6,364 bases of DNA from Thermotoga sp. (GTDB taxonomy: Bacteria; Thermotogota; Thermotogae; B21-G9), in the NCBI GenBank assembly GCA_003641545.1, contig QNAU01000075.1, positions 1-6,364 of the forward strand. Direction: 5' to 3'. The number at the start of each line of letters is the position of its first letter. Within the stretch, counting starts at the first letter, position 1. The notes beneath the pieces were generated by a model that was given only the letters and a program-made list of their open reading frames with translations, did not search any database and was not told where the DNA came from. The position numbers and the translations under genes are program-made. Below, piece by piece: positions 1 to 6,356 of the stretch.

Positions 1-917
1 ACGATTAGTATATTCTCGAAACCTCCAAAAGATCCACATTCATACCAACTCTGACCAATTTCGACGATTCTCCCCATTCTCTCCACGATCCCAACTCCTG
101 TTTTCTCGAGATGCAATTCCATGAGCTCAGTATCGGAATAATCGATGATCTTTTTCCACACAACACGCCCAGCGAGAACACCCGATGACCCAAGCTCGAC
201 ATTCTGGATGAGTTTCTTTTCAAAGATGTCTATGTCCACACCACCACTCAATATGACCCAAGGTTTGCCGGAAACTGCTGTTTCAACTTTTTCCTTGGTC
301 GTGTTTTTCAGAGGTTCTATCTTGAACAAGTCCACATGGTATTCATCCTTCGAAAACTCCCTCAAAGCGCTTAGAATCAACTCCGCTTCTCCCTTCCTTG
401 AACCATACGTCAATATCTCCAAGATGAAGACTATATCCTTCGAATCTGCAGATCCACCCACCATCCGCACGAGTTCTTTTTGATGTTCCATCGTATTTTC
501 AGATACTTCATCGTTCCAGTATATCAACAATTTTACCGCATCACAACCCCACCTTTTTGCATCTTCAACGATCCCATCGTATAGGAGCTCGTTTCTCCTC
601 TCATTCGGAAATTTTTCATCTTCGAAATATCCGCTCTTCTCAACCGAGAGAATCACACCGGTTCTCGGATCTATGTAATTTGCGAGATGTGGATAAGCAT
701 ACTCGGGATCCACCAGAACAGCAGAAACACGTGGCGAAAGCACTTTCAATATAGATCTTTTCACCATCTTGATCATTTCATCATCTTCTTTTCCCCATCT
801 TTCTCTCAGCATTTTTCTGAGTGAATTCCTTTGATCCAACGCGAGCATTAGGAATCTTCCACGATCGTCAGATATTCTACACAATCCTCTGAATTTCCCG
901 GCGGACATGGATACCAT
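1..917 (-). CDS. Class I aldolase, LacD/YihT family (tagatose-1,6-bisphosphate or sulfofructose-1-phosphate aldolase-like), partial at C-terminus
   Basis: Expected to be a cytoplasmic TIM-barrel aldolase that cleaves a ketohexose (bis)phosphate to dihydroxyacetone phosphate plus a C3 aldehyde through a lysine Schiff base. The frame is read from ATG 917 with no stop for 305 codons to the window edge. Family motifs in order: LALDQR (25-30; Asp28, Gln29), VDPEYAYP (69-76), EKSGY (93-97), DAVKLLIYW (126-134; Lys129), FILEILTY (164-171; Glu167), VDLFKIEP (195-202; Lys199 is the expected Schiff-base lysine), PWVILSGGVD (219-228; Ser224) and SGVLAGRVVW (245-254; Arg251, phosphate binding). LacD proteins are about 325 residues and YihT about 290. 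The segment GQSWYE near 288-293 resembles the usual LacD end, so probably only a few codons are missing. The start is set by GGAGG eight bases upstream, inside the preceding permease gene; Met4 has no well-placed site. Family assignment is firm; substrate is not determined. Confidence 0.9.
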   Translation of the reverse strand, partial: MVSMSAGKFRGLCRISDDRGRFLMLALDQRNSLRKMLRERWGKEDDEMIKMVKRSILKVLSPRVSAVLVDPEYAYPHLANYIDPRTGVILSVEKSGYFEDEKFPNERRNELLYDGIVEDAKRWGCDAVKLLIYWNDEVSENTMEHQKELVRMVGGSADSKDIVFILEILTYGSRKGEAELILSALREFSKDEYHVDLFKIEPLKNTTKEKVETAVSGKPWVILSGGVDIDIFEKKLIQNVELGSSGVLAGRVVWKKIIDYSDTELMELHLEKTGVGIVERMGRIVEIGQSWYECGSFGGFENILI

Positions 918-921
918 GTTT

Positions 922-1686
922 TCATCCTCCTTCCAAAATCACATCCTTTATTAACAAGAGAGCTGACACACCCAAAAGGACGATACCAAATATCAACTTC
1001 ACAGACCTGGGCTTCAACTTTCTAACCATCAATCTGGAACCGGTCTGACTTCCCAAGAATACCGCTATGACACAGAGTATCCATAAAGTCCAATTGGGTT
1101 TAGCTGCGGTGAGGATGTGGGAGATGAAGCTCGAAATTCCCGAGAAAGTCACCACCACGGCTGATGTGGCTGCTGCGGATTTTGCCTCCAATCCAGCCAT
1201 GTAGAGTAGTGGGACGACGAAACTTCCACCACCTCTTCCTATCAATCCGGCGAAAAAACCAAGAACGCTTCCGCCAACTGCGCCGAGTGTTACCTTCGAT
1301 TTCGAAGAGGAACAACCTCTCCTGGGTCTCCATCCACTCAGCATGAGAATCGCTGCAATGGAAGAAAAAATGGCGAAAATAGCGATCACAGGTTTTGTGG
1401 GTAAGGATAAATTTGTCCAGGTTCCAATGGGTGCGGAGATGATCATGAAGATACCAAAGGTTATGGCTGTTTTCCACTCTACGAGTCCCGCCCTCCCGTA
1501 TGTATAGGCTGCGGATGCTGAATTCACCACGTTCAAGAGCATACCAAGAGGGATGGCTTGTGTTTTGAAATCCATTCCAAGCCAGAAAAGTATGGGAATG
1601 TAAAGTTGGGATCCTCCCATGCCGAGCATCGATAGAACAAGGGCAACAACAAAGAATATCGGTGGTGTAAAATAAAGTGGATTCAT
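922..1686 (-). CDS. TauE/SafE-family (DUF81) membrane permease, probable anion/sulfonate exporter
   Basis: A 254-residue polytopic inner-membrane protein with the two-fold repeat of the TauE/SafE family. Repeat 1 carries GMGGSQLYIP (22-31) and repeat 2 carries GRGGGSFVVPL (150-160) followed by AAATSAVVV (171-179). Hydrophobic stretches lie at roughly 9-22, 29-38, 47-62, 74-88, 98-117, 134-150, 172-192, 199-215 and 231-248. The basic loop WRPRRGC (119-125) between the halves is probably cytoplasmic. Characterised members export sulfite, sulfoacetate or other organosulfonates, but many are unassigned. Start: I chose ATG 1686 because GGAG lies 9 bases upstream and the protein then begins just before the first helix. 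The frame is open to a GTG at 1728, which would add 14 polar residues but overlaps a likely extended -10 element and has no good ribosome site; ATG 1701 and ATG 1692 are further alternatives. The family is clear; the transported substrate is unknown and the aldolase next door is the only clue. Confidence 0.9.
   Translation of the reverse strand: MNPLYFTPPIFFVVALVLSMLGMGGSQLYIPILFWLGMDFKTQAIPLGMLLNVVNSASAAYTYGRAGLVEWKTAITFGIFMIISAPIGTWTNLSLPTKPVIAIFAIFSSIAAILMLSGWRPRRGCSSSKSKVTLGAVGGSVLGFFAGLIGRGGGSFVVPLLYMAGLEAKSAAATSAVVVTFSGISSFISHILTAAKPNWTLWILCVIAVFLGSQTGSRLMVRKLKPRSVKLIFGIVLLGVSALLLIKDVILEGG
926..930 (-). promoter_or_regulatory. Shine-Dalgarno of the aldolase gene, embedded in the end of the permease gene
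   Basis: GGAGG on the minus strand sits 8 bases before ATG 917 and is part of the last glycine codons and stop of the permease gene (TGA at 924-922). Ribosomes finishing the permease are placed directly on the aldolase start, which implies coupled translation. It also decides the start at 917 over the internal Met at 908. Confidence 0.75.
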
Positions 1687-1695
1687 AAACATCGG

Positions 1696-1699
1696 CTCC
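1696..1699 (-). promoter_or_regulatory. Shine-Dalgarno GGAG supporting the permease start at 1686
   Basis: GGAG on the minus strand ends 9 bases before ATG 1686. It is only 3 bases before ATG 1692, which is too close, and it lies downstream of the GTG at 1728 and overlaps the ATG at 1701. It therefore favours the 254-residue form of the permease. Confidence 0.5.
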
Positions 1700-1718
1700 A
1701 TATACTTAGATTCATAAT

Positions 1719-1727
1719 ATTGTAGCA
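1719..1727 (-). promoter_or_regulatory. Candidate extended -10 promoter for the permease-aldolase unit
   Basis: The minus strand reads TGCTACAAT, an extended -10 (TGn) followed by TACAAT, which differs from TATAAT at one base. Transcription would begin near 1712, about 25 bases before the chosen ATG at 1686. No convincing -35 hexamer lies 16 to 18 bases upstream, as is usual for extended -10 promoters. It is a short motif in AT-rich DNA and could be chance. Confidence 0.4.
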
Positions 1728-1759
1728 CGTCATCACTTGGACGTATTTTTCAGATTCTC

Positions 1760-1788
1760 TTGATGTATCCAAAACGACTGAGTATAAT
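1760..1788 (+). promoter_or_regulatory. Sigma-70-type promoter of the valS-folC-ruvA operon
   Basis: TTGATG (1760-1765) is separated by exactly 17 bases from a perfect TATAAT (1783-1788). Transcription should start near 1795, giving a leader of about 25 bases before ATG 1820. That leader is too short for a T-box or other riboswitch, so none controls valS here. The valS frame stays open upstream to TTG 1760/ATG 1763, but those codons are the -35 element itself, so they cannot be the start of the protein made from this promoter. Confidence 0.75.
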
Positions 1789-1807
1789 CCAAAAAAGAAT
1801 TCATAAA

Positions 1808-1812
1808 GGGAG
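1808..1812 (+). promoter_or_regulatory. Shine-Dalgarno of valS
   Basis: GGGAG followed by TGATC closely matches the anti-Shine-Dalgarno complement and lies 7 bases before ATG 1820. Together with the promoter immediately upstream it fixes the valS start at 1820 rather than 1760 or 1763. Confidence 0.8.
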
Positions 1813-1819
1813 TGATCAG

Positions 1820-4459
1820 ATGGGGATCAGAAAGAACGGGAAAGCGGAGGATCTCGGCACGAGATACGATCCTAAGGGAATAGAGGAAAAGTGGTATAGA
1901 TTCTGGGAAGAGAGAGGATACTTCACCCCGAAAGGCAGAGGGGAGAAGTTCTCCATCGTGATACCTCCTCCCAACATAACTGGAAGGATACACATGGGAC
2001 ATGCTTTGAACATCACCATACAGGATATAATCGTGAGATACAAGAGAATGCAGGGATTCGACACCCTGTGGCTTCCCGGTGAAGATCATGCAGGAATAGC
2101 GACACAAAATGCAGTTGAGAGGGAATTGCTGAAGCAGGGAAAGACACGTGAGGACCTGGGGAGGGAAAAATTCCTAAGGATAGTTTGGGATTGGGCTAAA
2201 AAATATAGGAAGGAAATAGCGAAACAAATAAGGGCACTTGGGGCATCCTGCGATTGGACGCGGGAAAGATTCACCTTGGATGAGAATCTGAACCTCGCCG
2301 TAAGGAAGGTCTTCGTCGATCTATACAAGAAAGGGTTGATATACAAGGGTAAATACATCGTCAATTGGTGTCCCAGATGCGGCACCGTCCTATCGGATGA
2401 GGAGGTGGAATACGAGGAAGAGATGGCGAAACTTTACTATATAAAGTATCCATTCGAAGATGGAAGTGGACATGTGGAGATAGCGACCGTCAGACCGGAA
2501 ACGATGTTGGGTGATACTGCGGTAGCCGTTCATCCGGATGATGAGAGATACAAGGGTATCGTTGGTAAGTATCTCGTACTTCCTCTCGTCGGTAGAAGGT
2601 TGAAAATAATAGCGGACAAATACGTCGATCCTTCCTTTGGAACGGGCGCGCTGAAAGTTACACCAGCTCATGATCCAAACGATTATCTCATAGCCATGAG
2701 ACACAATTTGGAGTTCGTGGAGGTGATAGACAGGAAGGGCTATATGAACGAGAATGCGGGAAAATATGAAGGATTGGATAGATACGAAGCGAGGAAAAAG
2801 ATTGTTGAGGATTTGAAGGTACAAGGTTATTTGGTGAAGGAAGAGGACTATAAGCACTCGATTGGTAAATGTTACAGATGTGGGACGGTTGTTGAACCCC
2901 TGTTGTCAGACCAATGGTTTGTGAAGATGAAACCGCTCGCCGAACCTGCGATAAAGGTTGTGGAGGAGGGGAAAATAAGGTTCTATCCGCAGAGATGGAA
3001 GAATTTCTATCTGAGATGGATGTACGAGATAAGGGATTGGTGTATAAGCAGACAACTTTGGTGGGGTCATCGAATACCAGTTTGGTACTGTGAAGATTGT
3101 GGATATATGAACGTATCTATCGATGAACCCAATAGATGTGAAAGATGTGGCTCAACGAATTTGAAGCAGGATGACGATGTCCTTGACACTTGGTTTTCAT
3201 CCGCTCTCTGGCCATTCTCAACATTCGGTTGGCCCAACATGACCGAAGATCTGAAGAGATATTATCCCACGGATCTTCTCGTGACAGGTTTCGACATAAT
3301 ATTCTTCTGGGTGGCGAGGATGATAATCCAGGGACTCGAATTCATGAAGGATATTCCGTTCAGGGATGTTTACATACATCAGCTCGTGAGGGACAAGTAC
3401 GGAAGGAAGATGTCGAAATCCCTTGGAAACGGTATAGATCCACTCGACATGATAGAGATCTACGGTGCGGATTCCGTAAGATTCACCTTAGCCATACTCG
3501 CAGCTCAGGGGAGGGATATAAAACTTGATCCAGCATATTTCGAGGTTTACAGAAAGTTCGTCAACAAGATATGGAATGCATCACGATTCGTTTTCATGAA
3601 TCTCGAGGATTATGAAAAAATCGATGTGGAACCTGAAGATATGAAACTCGAAGATGGATGGATATTGACCAAGCTTAAAAGAACGGTTGAAAGCGTGACC
3701 AAAAACCTCGAAAAGTATGATTTGAATCTCTCCGCGAGAACCTTGTACGATTTCTTCTGGGGTGATCTATGCGATTGGTATATAGAAGCCGTGAAACCGA
3801 GATTGAGAAATGGTGGAAGGGACAGAAAGATCGTCCAGAATATCCTCGTAAGGGTGCTCGATGTGAGTCTCAGACTTCTTCATCCATTCATGCCATTCGT
3901 CACCGAGGAACTGTGGCAAAGGCTACCCGAGCATGGTGAATCGATAACGATAGCAAAATGGCCTCGAAGTTCGGATTTTCGCTCGTATGAAGGTCCATTT
4001 GAAAAATTCGAGAAGTTGATGTTGATCGTCAGAGGCGTGAGAAATGTCAGGGCGGATATGGATATGCCGCAGACTAAGAAAGTTAAAGTAAATATCGTTT
4101 CAAGGGATGAGTGGAGGGAAATCATCAGGGAAGAATACGATCAATTCGTCGCTTTGGCGAATCTTTCAGGGGTTGATTTCATCTGTGAGAAACCGAAGAT
4201 GAGCGCATCTGCCTATGTGGATGAGGAACTGGAGGTTTACGTGAAGCTGGAGGATGTGGATGTTGAAAAGGAAAGGAATAGAATCAGGAAGAAGATCGAA
4301 AAGTTGATCAAGGAGAGGGAAAAGAGGAGAAAGAAACTCTCGAATCCCGATTTTTTGGAAAGGGCGCCGAAGGAGATAGTTGAATCTGAGAGAAGGATCT
4401 TAACAGAACTCAACGAAAAGATAGGAAGGATGGAGAAGATAATAGAGGAGATAGCTTGA
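1820..4459 (+). CDS. valS: Valyl-tRNA synthetase
   Basis: Cytoplasmic class Ia synthetase that activates valine with ATP, charges tRNA-Val and hydrolyses mischarged threonine. The 879 residues are normal for bacterial ValRS. Catalytic Rossmann fold: PPNITGRIHMGHAL (50-63) contains the HIGH-type HMGH at 58-61, and GRKMSKS (528-534) is the KMSKS loop. The CP1 editing domain includes TVRPETMLGDTAV (223-235) and GTGALKVTPAHDPNDY (274-289). Two four-cysteine zinc sites are visible: Cys184/187 with Cys351/354, and Cys424/427 with Cys440/443, the arrangement I recall for Thermus ValRS. RDWCISRQLWWGHRIP (405-420) is a conserved family segment. The helical anticodon-binding domain runs from about 600 to 740, and a highly charged C-terminal coiled-coil arm (about 812-879) holds the conserved SNPDFLERAP (841-850). 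It is first in its operon, and its TGA shares one base with the folC ATG. No damage or missing motif seen. Confidence 0.99.
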   Translation: MGIRKNGKAEDLGTRYDPKGIEEKWYRFWEERGYFTPKGRGEKFSIVIPPPNITGRIHMGHALNITIQDIIVRYKRMQGFDTLWLPGEDHAGIATQNAVERELLKQGKTREDLGREKFLRIVWDWAKKYRKEIAKQIRALGASCDWTRERFTLDENLNLAVRKVFVDLYKKGLIYKGKYIVNWCPRCGTVLSDEEVEYEEEMAKLYYIKYPFEDGSGHVEIATVRPETMLGDTAVAVHPDDERYKGIVGKYLVLPLVGRRLKIIADKYVDPSFGTGALKVTPAHDPNDYLIAMRHNLEFVEVIDRKGYMNENAGKYEGLDRYEARKKIVEDLKVQGYLVKEEDYKHSIGKCYRCGTVVEPLLSDQWFVKMKPLAEPAIKVVEEGKIRFYPQRWKNFYLRWMYEIRDWCISRQLWWGHRIPVWYCEDCGYMNVSIDEPNRCERCGSTNLKQDDDVLDTWFSSALWPFSTFGWPNMTEDLKRYYPTDLLVTGFDIIFFWVARMIIQGLEFMKDIPFRDVYIHQLVRDKYGRKMSKSLGNGIDPLDMIEIYGADSVRFTLAILAAQGRDIKLDPAYFEVYRKFVNKIWNASRFVFMNLEDYEKIDVEPEDMKLEDGWILTKLKRTVESVTKNLEKYDLNLSARTLYDFFWGDLCDWYIEAVKPRLRNGGRDRKIVQNILVRVLDVSLRLLHPFMPFVTEELWQRLPEHGESITIAKWPRSSDFRSYEGPFEKFEKLMLIVRGVRNVRADMDMPQTKKVKVNIVSRDEWREIIREEYDQFVALANLSGVDFICEKPKMSASAYVDEELEVYVKLEDVDVEKERNRIRKKIEKLIKEREKRRKKLSNPDFLERAPKEIVESERRILTELNEKIGRMEKIIEEIA

Positions 4460-5772
4460 TGAATTATCTTCGAATTATCAACGAACTTTATACTGGAAGG
4501 ATCTTTTACGGTAAGAAGAGAACACTCGAAAGGATGAGAAAATTCATAAATCTCCTTGGAAACCCACAGGATGAGTATGAATCCATCCATGTGACGGGAA
4601 CGAATGGTAAAGGAAGTGTCAGTAAGGTATTGTTTGAACTTCTCAGATCCCATGGATTCCATGCGGGTTTGTACACCTCTCCACATCTTTCGAATTTTAG
4701 AGAAAGGATAAGGGTCGATGACGAGAGGATTGGGAAAGATGAGATTGTGAATCTGATGGAACAAATCGAACCGATGTTGTTAAAACTGGAAGATGAGAAT
4801 CCGGATTTCTCCCCCACTTTCTTCGACGTTGTTACCGCTATGGCTTTCATGTATTTCAAAATTAAAAAGGTGGATGTCGCGGTTGTAGAAGTGGGTGTTG
4901 GAGGGAAGCTCGACTCGACCAACGTCATACGGAATGTCAAGGTTGGGGTGATAACATCTGTGGGGCTCGATCACACGAAAACCCTCGGGAACACAATCGA
5001 GAAAATAGCGTGGGAGAAAGCTGGAATAATCAAGGAAGGTATGGATCTCGTTTGTGCGGAAACGAGATCCGAAGTTGTGAAGATCGTATCGAAGAGAGTC
5101 GAGGAGAAAAATGCTCGGTTCTTCCTGCGCACCAAGGATTATGGATTTTCCAACGTGAGATTGAAATTGAACGAAAACAGATTCGATTATCTCGGAAAGG
5201 GGAGAATCGACGATCTTCTCATAACTTTGAATGGTTACAATCAAATAATAAACACCTCCACGGCACTGTTTGCCTTCGAAAGGTTCATGGAACACAGGGG
5301 AAAGAAAATAGAGGTGGATAGAGTTAAATCCACACTGAGGCAGGTTAAATGGATGGGCAGGTTCGAGGTATTCCAATTGGGAGGGAAAACTGTGGTCATG
5401 GATGGTGCCCACAATCCCTCGGCGATGGAAATGCTCGCGAAAAACCTGAATGTGTATTTTCCAAGAACCAGAAGGATTGGAATCGTTGGTATAATAGATG
5501 ACAAGGATAGGGATAGTATAATGAGAGCCCTCGACGGTTCGTTCGACGGTATCGTGGTCACCAACCCGATGGAATCGAGAACATGCAAGATCAAGGATCT
5601 CATGGATGTGGTCAAACGATATTATCCAACCGCAGAATTTGTGGAAAGTAAAATAGAAGCCTTCAAAAGAGCGATGAAAAGTGATGCGGATCTCATCGTC
5701 ATCACAGGTTCGTTGTATCTCGTTGGGTATCTCAGGGATTATGTGGCGAGATTGGAGAGAAACGGGAGATGA
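4459..5772 (+). CDS. folC: Folylpolyglutamate synthase (possibly also dihydrofolate synthase)
   Basis: Mur-ligase-family enzyme of the cytosol that adds glutamate to reduced folates with ATP, keeping them in the cell; many bacterial FolC proteins also make dihydrofolate from dihydropteroate. The 437 residues match the usual length. Motifs: P-loop HVTGTNGKGSV (44-54), TSPHLSNFRERI (73-84), EVGVGGKLDSTN (144-155; Mur-type metal and glutamate site), SVGLDHTKTLG (167-177), WEKAGIIK (185-192; Lys187 is the lysine carbamylated in characterised FolC), KWMGRFEV (297-304), MDGAHNPSA (314-322; C-terminal domain signature) and ITGSLYLVG (415-423). Start: ATG 4459 overlaps the valS stop as TGATG and has GAGGAG 8 bases upstream (4445-4450); the in-frame TTG at 4456 is less likely. 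Sequence alone does not show whether it is mono- or bifunctional. Translation is probably coupled to valS. Confidence 0.97.
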   Translation: MNYLRIINELYTGRIFYGKKRTLERMRKFINLLGNPQDEYESIHVTGTNGKGSVSKVLFELLRSHGFHAGLYTSPHLSNFRERIRVDDERIGKDEIVNLMEQIEPMLLKLEDENPDFSPTFFDVVTAMAFMYFKIKKVDVAVVEVGVGGKLDSTNVIRNVKVGVITSVGLDHTKTLGNTIEKIAWEKAGIIKEGMDLVCAETRSEVVKIVSKRVEEKNARFFLRTKDYGFSNVRLKLNENRFDYLGKGRIDDLLITLNGYNQIINTSTALFAFERFMEHRGKKIEVDRVKSTLRQVKWMGRFEVFQLGGKTVVMDGAHNPSAMEMLAKNLNVYFPRTRRIGIVGIIDDKDRDSIMRALDGSFDGIVVTNPMESRTCKIKDLMDVVKRYYPTAEFVESKIEAFKRAMKSDADLIVITGSLYLVGYLRDYVARLERNGR

Positions 5773-6356
5773 TGGATTTCATCGAGGGAAGGATTGAATG
5801 GATCGATAAAAATAGTATAATCGTGAACGTGAACGGGTTTGGAATAGCACTGATACCGGTTGAAACCCTGGTCGAAAAACTCGAAACAGGTATGAAAACC
5901 AGGATCTACACTTCCCTCGTTTTCAACATTAACAACGGTTCTTTCGAGGTGTATGGTTTCGATACGAGGGAAAAGAGGGATCTTTTCGAAAAATTGAGAG
6001 GTGTTTCAAAAATTGGTCCCAAAACTGCTCTAAGGGTTTTGTCGACTGTCGAACCGTCGGATCTGATAGACATGATAACATCGGAGGATGTGGATGGACT
6101 CTCAAAGTTGGCGGGTGTTGGAAAAAGGAGCGCGGAAAGAATGGTGCTGGAGTTGAAGAATAAATTTGAGAGGGTTGGAACGGGAAAATCTGTGTTCTCC
6201 GATGCGGTGGAAGCCTTGGTGAATTTGGGATACTCCCCCAAAATGGCAAGTTATGCGGTGAGAGAAGCCATGAAGAATGTGGAATTTGGGACTGATGTAT
6301 CACAGGTTGTAAAAGAATCTCTGAAAATCCTCCTTTCGGAGGTAAGGAAAAAATGA
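5769..6356 (+). CDS. ruvA: Holliday junction branch migration complex subunit RuvA
   Basis: Tetrameric DNA-binding protein that holds the four-way junction flat and loads the RuvB helicase for branch migration in recombinational repair. The 195 residues compare with about 200 in E. coli. Domain I is an OB fold (about 1-64) starting MMDFIEG, which aligns position by position with the usual MI..L.G, and ending VYGF (61-64). Domain II has two helix-hairpin-helix motifs, LRGVSKIGPKTALRVL (76-91) and LAGVGKRSAERMVLEL (114-129). Domain III, the RuvB-contacting bundle, is at about 142-192 with EALVNLGYSPKMA (148-160). ATG 5769 overlaps the folC stop by four bases; ATG 5772 is the next codon and also possible. 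GGAGAG at 5754-5759 lies 9 bases upstream of 5769. The acidic pin residues of E. coli RuvA (Glu55, Asp56) appear to be replaced by Asn56 and Gly57 here. No ruvB or ruvC is in the window. Confidence 0.97.
   Translation: MMDFIEGRIEWIDKNSIIVNVNGFGIALIPVETLVEKLETGMKTRIYTSLVFNINNGSFEVYGFDTREKRDLFEKLRGVSKIGPKTALRVLSTVEPSDLIDMITSEDVDGLSKLAGVGKRSAERMVLELKNKFERVGTGKSVFSDAVEALVNLGYSPKMASYAVREAMKNVEFGTDVSQVVKESLKILLSEVRKK
6338..6342 (+). promoter_or_regulatory. Shine-Dalgarno for the gene beginning at 6353
   Basis: GGAGG, continuing as TAAGG, lies within the last codons of ruvA and 10 bases before ATG 6353. Its strength and spacing are the main evidence that a further gene starts at the right edge of the window. 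Confidence 0.6.

Noticed and set aside
145..483. Plus-strand frames at 145-483 and 557-754, and a minus-strand frame at 5-223, in the first 900 bases
   Set aside because: All overlap the minus-strand aldolase frame, which is open for 305 codons and carries every family motif. The short frames only stand out because the aldolase has no stop inside the window.
1100..1477. Frames on both strands inside the permease gene (1100-1477 minus, 1164-1346 plus)
   Set aside because: They are out-of-frame shadows. The permease frame shows the hydrophobic pattern and both glycine motifs without interruption.
1789..1819. Possible T-box or riboswitch leader before valS
   Set aside because: The promoter leaves only about 25 transcribed bases before the start codon, with no stem-loop or terminator, so there is no room for such an element.
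1733..2107. Minus-strand reading frame running toward the permease gene
   Set aside because: It is antisense to the valS 5' end and promoter, has no recognisable motif, and would stop just before the permease without a ribosome site.
4237..4764. Minus-strand reading frame of 175 codons across the valS-folC junction
   Set aside because: It is the reverse complement of the lysine- and glutamate-rich ValRS coiled coil, which gives an artificial Ser/Phe/Leu-rich product. No independent evidence supports it.
4780..5412. Long minus-strand reading frame of 210 codons opposite folC
   Set aside because: It lies wholly antisense to a gene with all FolC motifs. Its translation has no recognisable domain, and I see no ribosome site or promoter for it.
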